A stretch of 6,170 bases of DNA from the NCBI GenBank assembly GCA_028284845.1, contig JANQQY010000395.1, forward strand, positions 1 through 6,170, in the 5' to 3' direction. The notes under the pieces are model-generated. The model was not told where the DNA came from. It made no database searches and saw nothing but the letters and a program-made list of their open reading frames with translations. The position numbers and the translations under genes are program-made. This DNA is from Spirochaetales bacterium. Its GTDB lineage: Bacteria; Spirochaetota; Spirochaetia; DSM-27196; SLST01. This document shows, piece after piece, positions 1 through 5,731 of this stretch. Position 1 is the first letter of the stretch, and each line of letters opens with the position of its first letter.

Positions 1-95
1 AGTGTGTTGGCGGTCAGATCAACACTGACGAGATGGTTGAGTGGCTCAACCGCGAGTACGCCAGCATGGAAAACATCTACGCCGGAGATCTCTAA
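1..95 (+). CDS. C-terminal end of an ABC transporter sugar-binding protein (partial)
   Basis: Only the last 30 codons and the TAA stop at 93-95 are present; the reading frame begins at base 3 and the gene starts upstream of the window. The tail reads as an acidic, aromatic-rich helix (residues such as TDEMVEWLNREYASMENIYAG), the kind of C-terminal helix seen in extracellular solute-binding proteins of CUT1 sugar transporters. The identification rests mainly on position: it lies immediately before two CUT1 permease genes, where the binding protein is normally encoded. The role would be capture of the sugar outside the membrane and delivery to the permease pair. No substrate can be read from this fragment. 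Confidence 0.72.
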   Translation, partial: CVGGQINTDEMVEWLNREYASMENIYAGDL

Positions 96-105
96 TCAGC
101 TTATG

Positions 106-129
106 CGCAGGAGGGTTCGCCCTCCTGCG
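106..129 (+). promoter_or_regulatory. Intergenic RNA stem-loop, perfect 10-bp stem with UUCG tetraloop
   Basis: Bases 106-115 (CGCAGGAGGG) and 120-129 (CCCTCCTGCG) are exact reverse complements around the loop TTCG at 116-119; G105-U130 could extend the stem. The stem begins 10 nt after the stop of the binding-protein gene and ends 18 nt before the permease start. Only scattered T residues follow (TCTCCTT), so it is not a classical intrinsic terminator with a U tract. In sugar ABC operons, such structures between binding-protein and permease genes commonly protect the upstream mRNA from 3' exonucleases or cause partial termination, so the binding protein is made in excess. That role is inferred; the structure itself is plain in the sequence. 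Confidence 0.85.
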
Positions 130-147
130 TCTCCTTGGAGTGGACGA

Positions 148-1077
148 ATGGCAACGACAGCGGCAACACTGAGCAGAACGAGCCGGTCACAGACATCGCG
201 ACTCTTGCGAGTGGCGTTCCTGTTTATGCTTCCGGCTCTTCTGTTCGTTCTAATCTTCAAAATCATCCCCATTGCGGTGAGCTTCTATTACTCGCTCTAC
301 TCCTGGGATATCCTGGACGTCACGCGGCGATTTGTCGGACTGGAGAACTTCCGACGGTTCTTTGAGACGCCCCAGGCGATTGGCGCACTTCGCAATACGG
401 TTCTCTATGCGGTGGTTGTATCGGTCGCAAAGAACCTCGCCGGACTGCTGATCGCACTCGCGCTCAACAAACCATTCCGATCGAGCCGTATCATGCGGGT
501 CTTTATCCTCAGCGGCACCATGGTCAGCCTCGTAATCAGCGGCTACACCTGGTCGTACATCCTGCATCCCAGCCTCGGACTCGGTCCACTGCTCGAACGA
601 CTGACGGGACTCGGATTTCTCAACCAAGATTGGTTGGGTAACCCGAATCTCGCCCTCTACTCCGTGATGATCGTTTCCGTGTGGCAGATCACCGGTAAGT
701 ACATGATCATCTATCTTGCCGGTCTTCAGACCGTTCCGGTCGAGCTCTACGAGGCGGCGCGAATAGACGGTGCAGGGCGATTCTCACAGTTCTCTCGCAT
801 CACTGTCCCAATGATCATGCCTGCCATCACGATTGGCGTCATGAATGCGATGATCTTCAGCCTCAAGGTCTTTGATGAGATTTTCACGATGACCAAGGGC
901 GGTCCTGGGTTCGCGTCCGAAACACTCTCCACCTACCTGCATTCACAGGCGTTCTTCTTCACCGGAAGGGCAGGGTACGCCTCAGCCACTGCGGTGATCC
1001 TCTTTTTCCTGGTGATGGCCTTCTCTGCTGTGCTCTTAGTGTTCTTCCGAAAAAAGGAGGCGGACGTCTATGGCTAA
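148..1077 (+). CDS. CUT1-family sugar ABC transporter permease, MalF-like subunit
   Basis: This inner-membrane subunit of 309 aa forms half of the sugar translocation channel. About six membrane segments are visible, near residues 21-43, 83-107, 115-135, 168-192, 222-243 and 277-300. The cytoplasmic EAA loop, which docks the ATPase, is EAARIDGAG at 202-210, followed by FSRITVP. The FVGLENF motif (63-69) after the first membrane segment and TKGGPG (249-254) are typical of MalF/UgpA-type CUT1 permeases. The ATG at 148 is chosen because GGAG at 137-140 lies 7 nt upstream and the resulting N-terminus has a normal short basic leader. Earlier in-frame ATGs (4, 103) would run through the binding-protein gene or the stem-loop and lack a Shine-Dalgarno. 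It overlaps the next permease by 8 nt, suggesting translational coupling. The substrate is not predictable from the permease. Confidence 0.95.
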   Translation: MATTAATLSRTSRSQTSRLLRVAFLFMLPALLFVLIFKIIPIAVSFYYSLYSWDILDVTRRFVGLENFRRFFETPQAIGALRNTVLYAVVVSVAKNLAGLLIALALNKPFRSSRIMRVFILSGTMVSLVISGYTWSYILHPSLGLGPLLERLTGLGFLNQDWLGNPNLALYSVMIVSVWQITGKYMIIYLAGLQTVPVELYEAARIDGAGRFSQFSRITVPMIMPAITIGVMNAMIFSLKVFDEIFTMTKGGPGFASETLSTYLHSQAFFFTGRAGYASATAVILFFLVMAFSAVLLVFFRKKEADVYG

Positions 1078-1927
1078 CGCGCTATCAGTTCCACTCGCGA
1101 AGTCCAAAGCTCTTTCGGGTAGATCCATTCTCCTGCAGGTCATCATGGGCATTGTGACCCTGCTCTACATCTACCCCATACTCAACATGGTGTTCCTCTC
1201 GCTCAAAGAGATGAGCGAGATCTACGAGAATCCTCTTTGGATCCCGGTGAACGCCACGCTGGAGAACTACCGGGTAGCCTGGGAGACGATGGGGTATCCA
1301 CGCGCGTTCCTGAACTCGCTCTCGATCACGCTTGTATCGATCGCGCTCATCGTGCTCGTCTCGTCCATGGCCGCGTACCCCATTGCCAGGTACAACCTGC
1401 GCTTCACCCGCATCATGTATGTGGTTTTTGTGTCGATTATCATGGTTCCTGGCCAGATGACGCTCATCCCGATCGTGCGAATGTTCTACTCGATTGGCTT
1501 GGTGAACACGAGGCTCGCAATGATCGTCTATTACCTGTCGGCGGAGGCCTCGTTTGCAATCTTCCTCTACGCGGGCTTCATCAGAACGATTCCGCGGGAA
1601 CTGGAGGAGGCCGCCATCATCGATGGATGTGGACCCTTCGCCGCGTTCTCACGCGTCGTCCTGCCACTGCTCAAGCCGGTAACAGCGACGGTGATCATCC
1701 TCAACATCATGCTGATCTGGAACGACTTTCTTATGCCTTTGGTTCTCGTGCAGAGTGATCGGGTGCGCCCTCTTATGCCCACGATCTCACAGTTCTTTGA
1801 AGAGTTTATCAGTCGCTGGAACTACGCCTTTGCCGGTTCGGTCATGGTCGTCATCCCGGGACTGATCGCCTTTCTGGCGTTGCAGAAGCAATTCGTGAGC
1901 GGAATCGCAGCGGGCGCAATCAAGTAG
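1070..1927 (+). CDS. CUT1-family sugar ABC transporter permease, MalG-like subunit
   Basis: This is the second channel subunit, 285 aa, the usual length for MalG/UgpE-type permeases. The EAA loop is EEAAIIDGCG at 179-188 followed by FSRVVLPLLKP. The conserved WNDFLMPLV stretch is at 217-225, and the C-terminus ends in the family-typical QKQFVSGIAAGAIK (272-285). Hydrophobic segments lie near residues 21-44, 82-107, 115-136, 150-172, 203-226 and 254-271. The ATG at 1070 lies within the end of the upstream permease gene, with AAGGAGG at 1054-1060 nine nt upstream. Together with the preceding permease and the binding protein it makes a CUT1 importer that lacks only its ATPase. No ATPase gene is present in the window, so a shared MsiK/MalK-type ATPase encoded elsewhere, or a gene beyond the window, must energise it. 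Confidence 0.95.
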   Translation: MANALSVPLAKSKALSGRSILLQVIMGIVTLLYIYPILNMVFLSLKEMSEIYENPLWIPVNATLENYRVAWETMGYPRAFLNSLSITLVSIALIVLVSSMAAYPIARYNLRFTRIMYVVFVSIIMVPGQMTLIPIVRMFYSIGLVNTRLAMIVYYLSAEASFAIFLYAGFIRTIPRELEEAAIIDGCGPFAAFSRVVLPLLKPVTATVIILNIMLIWNDFLMPLVLVQSDRVRPLMPTISQFFEEFISRWNYAFAGSVMVVIPGLIAFLALQKQFVSGIAAGAIK

Positions 1928-1943
1928 GCGAGGAGTAGACGAG

Positions 1944-2855
1944 ATGAGCGATGCAAAGGCCCGTACGGTTCCTTCGATTCCGAACCCGCGGAAGCGGCTC
2001 CCGCTTCTGATCGACACCGACGCTGCGAATGAGATCGACGACCTCTACGCGATCGCACTGGCCGTCCATTCGCCGGCGGAGCTCGCGATTGAGGGATTTG
2101 TGGCTACCCACTTCGCCGCCAGGAGCGGACCGGAGTCGACGCGGGAGTCCTTCGTTGCGATTGAGGAGACCCTCGCGGCCGCGGGCATGAGCTTCCCCAT
2201 CGCGATGGGCGGCGACCCGATGTGTTACCCGCAGGTTCCCCAGAAGAGCGACGGTGCGCAGTTCATCATAGACGCAGCATTACGCGCCTCGCCCGACGAG
2301 CCGTTGATGGTCCTTGTCCTAGGTGCCGCGAGCAACACGGCAAGCGCACTGCTCCTCAAGCCGGAGATCGCGGATCGCATTGTCGTTATGTTTCACGGCC
2401 GGAGCGAGACGACCTGGCCCGAGCGGTCGACCCAATTCAACATCTACGGCGACATCCTCGCCGCACAGTATCTCCTTGAGTCTCGTGTGCCGCTGATCTG
2501 GTTCGACACGGGTACGGCGCTGACGGCCAGCATGGAGGAGACCGCGGATCGTCTTGCCCCGCTTGGCGATCTGGGAGCCTTCCTCCACGAGTACCGCAGG
2601 CGGAACGCCTGGTACCAGGAGAGCACGAAGGGGTTCTTTGACCTTGGCGACGTTGCTTGGCTCATCGACCCCACTCTCTGCGAGAACAGCGTCATTAACG
2701 CGCCCACGCTGACACGATGGATGTACTTCGATCACGAGAAGACGCACGGGTCGATGCGGTTTGTAGGGAACATCAAGGTCAAGCCGACCTGGGACCTCTT
2801 CTACCAACGGCTCGCTTCGGCCGCGGGCGGATCACGAGGAGTCGGCGATGAGTGA
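1944..2855 (+). CDS. Divergent nucleoside-hydrolase-fold protein
   Basis: The protein has 303 aa, the usual size of the inosine-uridine nucleoside hydrolase (IU-NH) family, which cleaves N-glycosidic bonds using a Ca2+ held by an N-terminal Asp cluster. Visible family landmarks are LLIDTDAANEIDDLYAIAL (21-39, metal-site Asp24, Asp26, Asp32, Asp33), LGAASNTASALLLKP (126-140, in the place of the usual GPLTN segment), QFNIYGD-LAA (164-174) and DLGDVAWLIDP (233-243, where Asp236 matches the late metal-binding Asp). Several expected residues differ: two extra residues inside the Asp cluster, Gln164 where the usual Glu precedes F-N, and no GN after the second strand. The substrate is therefore probably not an ordinary nucleoside; a related N- or O-glycosyl conjugate is possible. 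The ATG at 1944 follows AGGAG (1931-1935). The gene starts 16 nt after the permease stop and overlaps the isomerase gene by 8 nt. The fold assignment is firm; the reaction is not. Confidence 0.8.
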   Translation: MSDAKARTVPSIPNPRKRLPLLIDTDAANEIDDLYAIALAVHSPAELAIEGFVATHFAARSGPESTRESFVAIEETLAAAGMSFPIAMGGDPMCYPQVPQKSDGAQFIIDAALRASPDEPLMVLVLGAASNTASALLLKPEIADRIVVMFHGRSETTWPERSTQFNIYGDILAAQYLLESRVPLIWFDTGTALTASMEETADRLAPLGDLGAFLHEYRRRNAWYQESTKGFFDLGDVAWLIDPTLCENSVINAPTLTRWMYFDHEKTHGSMRFVGNIKVKPTWDLFYQRLASAAGGSRGVGDE

Positions 2856-3333
2856 TATCTGGATTGGCTCCGATCACGGCGGCTACCGTCTGAAGAGCCT
2901 TCTTATGGCAGAGCTTTCCGAGCGTGGCGAGTCGTATCTCGACGTTGGCTCGGGATCGGATGAGATTGTCCGATATCCCTTCTATGCGGCCCGGGTCGCG
3001 GCCGCTGTCTCACGAGGCGAGATATCTCGAGGCATTCTCATCTGTTCTACCGGGATTGGGATGAGCATTATCGCGAACCGCTACCAGGGAGTTCGTGCGT
3101 CACTCTGCACAAGCACCTACCTCGCGAAAATGACCCGTGCCCATAACGACTCGAATGTGCTCTGCCTTGGCGGGAAGACGACCGGTGAGGCAGAGGCGTT
3201 GGACATCCTGGATACGTGGCTCACCACTCAGTACGAGGGTGGGCGGCACGACATCTCGCTTGGAATGATCCAGGACGCCGAGTCTGCAATGTGTCTAGGC
3301 GAGCCGTGGGAGACGGACGATCCACATGTGTGA
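2848..3333 (+). CDS. RpiB/LacAB-family sugar-phosphate isomerase
   Basis: This cytoplasmic aldose-ketose isomerase has 161 aa, against about 150 for E. coli RpiB. Family motifs align without gaps to E. coli RpiB as I recall it: SDHGG (8-12, Asp9 and His10), GILICSTGIGMSIIANR (62-78) with the catalytic Cys66, RAHNDSNVLCLGG (98-109... His99) and QYEGGRH (128-134, Arg133). Known members isomerise ribose-5-P, allose-6-P, galactose-6-P or tetrulose phosphates. Differences here are Arg42 in place of the Asp of the usual DYP motif, Ser67 in place of Gly after the catalytic Cys, and Lys110 in place of Arg. These allow a substrate other than ribose-5-P. The ATG at 2848 sits inside the end of the upstream gene with GAGGAG (2836-2841) 6 nt before it. 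The neighbouring DhaK-type kinase suggests a small ketose phosphate, such as a tetrulose phosphate, as substrate; this is inference. Confidence 0.88.
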   Translation: MSDIWIGSDHGGYRLKSLLMAELSERGESYLDVGSGSDEIVRYPFYAARVAAAVSRGEISRGILICSTGIGMSIIANRYQGVRASLCTSTYLAKMTRAHNDSNVLCLGGKTTGEAEALDILDTWLTTQYEGGRHDISLGMIQDAESAMCLGEPWETDDPHV

Positions 3334-3350
3334 ATGCCCGTCTCGTGAGT

Positions 3351-3372
3351 GGAGGAGTTGATGCGTGAGTAG
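3351..3372 (+). promoter_or_regulatory. Ribosome binding site selecting a GTG start, with a nested ATG-TAG mini-frame
   Basis: GGAGGAG at 3351-3357 is followed by an ATG at 3361 that opens only three codons before a TAG (ATGCGTGAGTAG, 3361-3372). The GTG at 3365 in another frame starts the long gene and stands 7 nt from the Shine-Dalgarno, the better spacing; the ATG is only 3 nt away. The GTG is therefore taken as the true start. Whether the mini-frame is ever translated, and so modulates expression, cannot be told from sequence. Confidence 0.6.
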
Positions 3373-4030
3373 ACCTTGGATTCAAGTATCGATTGATACG
3401 CAAAGCATCGCTGCCGGCAAGGACCATATAGATCACGCGATCGCGATCGATGCGGAGTGGGTTGAGGCCGGAACGCCGCTCCTCACCTTTGAGGGAATCA
3501 CCTCTATTTCTGCCGTCAAGGAGGCAGTTGGTGATCGCACCGTCGTGGCCGATTTCAAGGCGATGGACGGCGTGGCCCAATACTTCGAGACCGCCGCCGA
3601 GCTTGGGGCGGAGGTGGCAACTGTGATGGCGGTCGCGACCCGTGCCAGCGTTAGACGCGCGATTTCAACGGCGCATCAGGTTGGCATGAAGGTCCAGGTC
3701 GACCTCCTCAACACGCCGGTTCGGATGATTGGTGAGACGGTACGTGAGCTCGCGAATGAGGGAGCCGACTACTTTCTTCTTCATCTTGCAATAGACGAGC
3801 TTCTCTCGAACCCACAGGCGGATCCATTAGCCGGTCTCGATGAGGCGGTTGCCGGATCAAGCGTTCCGGTAGGTCCGGTCGTCTTCGACAGCGAGCAGGG
3901 TCGGCAGGCTGTCGACCGCGGCGCGTCCTACGTTGTGATTGGCTATCCCATTCTGACCGATCCGAGACCACGCGAAAAACTGACCGCCTTTGCGGACGCA
4001 ATCCGAGCATCAGGGGAGAACAAAGGATGA
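3365..4030 (+). CDS. HPS/KGPDC-suprafamily protein (hexulose-6-phosphate synthase or keto-sugar-phosphate decarboxylase type)
   Basis: The product has 221 aa and fits a (beta/alpha)8 barrel of the orotidine-phosphate-decarboxylase suprafamily, whose HPS and KGPDC members use Mg2+ and an enediolate intermediate. Visible residues are Asp11 on strand 1 (IQVSID), Glu34 in VEAGTPLL, the diagnostic DxKxxD motif as VADFKAMDG (Asp63, Lys65, Asp68), VDLL (112-115) and His140 with Asp144 (HLAID). The H-x-x-x-D spacing with Ile143 resembles HPS more than KGPDC, which has an Arg there. The C-terminal phosphate-binding region is unusual: the expected Gly-Gly loop reads PVVFDSEQ (171-178), and the later loop is VVIGYPIL (190-197) rather than a GR-type loop. 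Substrate and reaction are thus open: aldol cleavage/condensation or decarboxylation of a sugar phosphate or analogue. It starts with GTG, 31 nt after the isomerase gene, and its stop overlaps the next start in ATGA. Confidence 0.85.
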   Translation: MSRPWIQVSIDTQSIAAGKDHIDHAIAIDAEWVEAGTPLLTFEGITSISAVKEAVGDRTVVADFKAMDGVAQYFETAAELGAEVATVMAVATRASVRRAISTAHQVGMKVQVDLLNTPVRMIGETVRELANEGADYFLLHLAIDELLSNPQADPLAGLDEAVAGSSVPVGPVVFDSEQGRQAVDRGASYVVIGYPILTDPRPREKLTAFADAIRASGENKG

Positions 4031-4698
4031 AACGAGTAGCATTGATTCACACAGTCCCAACGGTCTACGCAACCTTTGCGTCCAGGATTCACGAAGCGAT
4101 TGCCGACGTGGAGGTGAGCAATACTGTTGATGAGTTCCTTGCCAGTGACCCGGACGTTCGCGGTTACTTCAGCAAGAGGAACGCTCGCCGGCTCTTCTCT
4201 CTTGTGGATACTGCAGATGCCACCGGAGCAGACGCCATTGTCACGACGTGCTCAACGCTCTCACCAATCATCGATCAGATTCGCCCCTTCTTTGATACGC
4301 CGCTCATTACGATCGATGGGGCAATGCTGAAGGAGGCGGTTTCCATCGGCACCAGGATCGCGATTGTCGCGACCGCCCACAGCACTGTCGGGCCTACGAC
4401 TGCAACCCTTCTTCGGCAGGCGCAACTCGCGGAGAAGACGCTTGAGCTTGAAACGATCGTCTGCCCCGATGCCTATGCCGCTATCAAGGCGCGCGACGCC
4501 GAGACGCACGATCGCATTGTGCTTCAAGCTATCGAGGCGGCAGAAATGAACGATGTCTACGTACTTGCTCAGGCATCAATGGCGCACCTGGAGGACCGAG
4601 TTGCGACTCTGACGGGACAGGCCGCGGTTTCAAGTCCCAACCGTTGTATTCAAGAGCTCGCGACGACGCTTTCGCATGTCGAACACGCCGTGACCTAA
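4027..4698 (+). CDS. Asp/Glu racemase superfamily protein with a single catalytic-type cysteine
   Basis: The 223-aa protein resembles the Asp/Glu/hydantoin racemase superfamily, cofactor-independent enzymes of two similar alpha/beta lobes. The first-lobe motif is GADAIVTTCSTLSPIID (67-83) with Cys75. In the second lobe, where racemases carry the other catalytic Cys (commonly GC-T), this protein reads VYVLAQASMAHLED (177-190), with no Cys. Cys146 and Cys207 are elsewhere and not in motif positions. Classical two-base racemisation therefore looks unlikely; single-Cys relatives with other chemistry (arylmalonate decarboxylase and related isomerases) show the fold can do different reactions, though in that decarboxylase the surviving Cys is the second-lobe one. 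The start ATG overlaps the upstream stop (4027-4030), with GGGGAG (4013-4018) 8 nt before it. Its place among sugar-phosphate enzymes suggests action on a sugar acid or keto intermediate; this is inference. I cannot name the substrate. Confidence 0.78.
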   Translation: MKRVALIHTVPTVYATFASRIHEAIADVEVSNTVDEFLASDPDVRGYFSKRNARRLFSLVDTADATGADAIVTTCSTLSPIIDQIRPFFDTPLITIDGAMLKEAVSIGTRIAIVATAHSTVGPTTATLLRQAQLAEKTLELETIVCPDAYAAIKARDAETHDRIVLQAIEAAEMNDVYVLAQASMAHLEDRVATLTGQAAVSSPNRCIQELATTLSHVEHAVT

Positions 4699-4721
4699 GT
4701 GGTCGCCATGGAGGCTTCAGG

Positions 4722-5726
4722 ATGCAGCGCATAGTCAACAATCCGGATCTCGTCGTTGAGGAGATGCTCCAGGGGTTCCAGAAGGCACATGCGGACATTG
4801 TCGCTCCTACGGCGAACCCTCGCGTTCTCCGCTACGTGCATGCACCGGTGGAAGGGAAAGTCGGAATTGTGACCGGCGGCGGGAGCGGCCACAAACCTGC
4901 CTTTGCCGGGTACGTTGGAAAGAATCTTGTGGATGCAGTCGCAGTGGGAGAGGTCTTCTCGTCCCCCACCGCACGAGCCTTCTACGATGCGATCAAGGCC
5001 GCCGATAGCGGGAGGGGAGTTGCCGTCCTCTACGGCAACTACGCCGGAGACAATATGAACGTCACCATGGCGATGGAAGAGGCGGAGGATGACGACATCG
5101 AAGTGAAGCGTGTCGTTGCGAACGACGATGTCGCAAGCGCACCCGCCACCGAGTCCGAGAAACGACGAGGCGTTGCCGGTGAGGTCCTCATGTGGAAGAC
5201 CGCCGGCGCGAAGGCGGCGACCGGCGGGACGTTGGACGAGGTGATCGAGGTCGCGTCTCGGACGATCGGCAATTGCCGTAGCGTCGGAATCGGCCTTGCT
5301 CCCTGTACCATTCCCGCGGTTGGAAAGCCGAACTTCACAATCGAACCCGGCAAGATGGAGATTGGTATTGGGCATCACGGCGAACCAGGCATTCGAGTAG
5401 ACGAACTGAAGTCGGCGAATGAGATCGCCGACCTCTGCCTCGACATCGTGCTCCCGGATCTTCCATTCTCCGGTGGAGATGAGGTTGTCGTCCTCGTTAG
5501 TGGACTTGGCGCGACGCCTATCATGGAGCTCTACATCCTCTACGATCGTATCGCGTCCGTCCTGGATGAGAAGGGAATCGTGGTGCATCGGCCCTACGTC
5601 GGCAACTACTTCACAAGCCTCGAGATGATGGGCGCAACGGTGACGATTCTCCGTCTGGACGAGGAACTGAAGCAGTTGATCGATCTGCCCGCCTACTCGA
5701 TGGGCCTTCGCCAGGACGAGGTATAG
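4722..5726 (+). CDS. dhaK: Dihydroxyacetone-kinase-type ketose kinase, substrate-binding subunit DhaK
   Basis: This subunit of 334 aa binds the keto substrate covalently through a His and is phosphorylated with help of DhaL. Motifs align with E. coli DhaK at a constant offset of one: TGGGSGHKP (51-59, His57 for His56), GNYAGDNMN (105-113, Asp110 for the catalytic Asp109) and GHHGEPG (217-223, His219 for the covalent His218). All key residues are present, so it should be an active kinase rather than a DhaQ/DhaS-like regulator. Lys58 replaces the Glu of the usual GSGHEP. Family members act on dihydroxyacetone, and some relatives on erythrulose. The sugar-transport and RpiB context favours a ketose intermediate, possibly a tetrulose, over plain dihydroxyacetone. 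The ATG at 4722 has GGAGG (4710-4714) 7 nt upstream; earlier in-frame starts lie inside the upstream gene. It is separated by 23 nt from the racemase-like gene and by 5 nt from dhaL. Confidence 0.92.
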   Translation: MQRIVNNPDLVVEEMLQGFQKAHADIVAPTANPRVLRYVHAPVEGKVGIVTGGGSGHKPAFAGYVGKNLVDAVAVGEVFSSPTARAFYDAIKAADSGRGVAVLYGNYAGDNMNVTMAMEEAEDDDIEVKRVVANDDVASAPATESEKRRGVAGEVLMWKTAGAKAATGGTLDEVIEVASRTIGNCRSVGIGLAPCTIPAVGKPNFTIEPGKMEIGIGHHGEPGIRVDELKSANEIADLCLDIVLPDLPFSGGDEVVVLVSGLGATPIMELYILYDRIASVLDEKGIVVHRPYVGNYFTSLEMMGATVTILRLDEELKQLIDLPAYSMGLRQDEV

Positions 5727-5731
5727 ATCGG

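Noticed and set aside
4..147. N-terminal extension of the first permease to an ATG at 4 or 103
   Set aside because: It would overlap the binding-protein end and the stem-loop, lacks a Shine-Dalgarno, and adds a sequence unlike MalF-type N-termini; the ATG at 148 has good GGAG spacing.
250..627. Open frame of 125 codons on the minus strand opposite the first permease
   Set aside because: Antisense to well-conserved membrane segments and without motif or supported start.
2319..2807. Open frame of 162 codons on the minus strand opposite the nucleoside-hydrolase-fold gene
   Set aside because: Antisense shadow of a gene with clear motifs; low-complexity, Arg/Val-rich translation with no recognisable domain.
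1944..2855. Reading the operon as a plain nucleoside salvage operon (nucleoside hydrolase plus RpiB)
   Set aside because: No ribokinase, base-modifying gene or nucleoside-type transporter is visible; the importer is CUT1-type and the hydrolase lacks several ribose-binding landmarks.
3334..3364. Possible terminator or promoter between the isomerase and HPS/KGPDC-like genes
   Set aside because: The 31-nt gap has no stem-loop, no T run and no convincing -35/-10 pair; it is filled mostly by the ribosome binding site.
3437..3444. GCGATCGC palindrome, resembling the HIP1 repeat of cyanobacteria
   Set aside because: It occurs once in this spot inside a coding region, explained by Ala-Ile-Ala codons; there is no repeated spread through the window.
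4699..4721. Possible separate promoter for dhaKL
   Set aside because: The 23-nt gap contains only the ribosome binding site; no promoter-like elements were seen there.
4695..5588. Long open frame of 297 codons on the minus strand opposite dhaK
   Set aside because: It lies antisense to a clearly recognisable DhaK, its translation shows no family motif, and such frames arise from codon bias in GC-rich genes.
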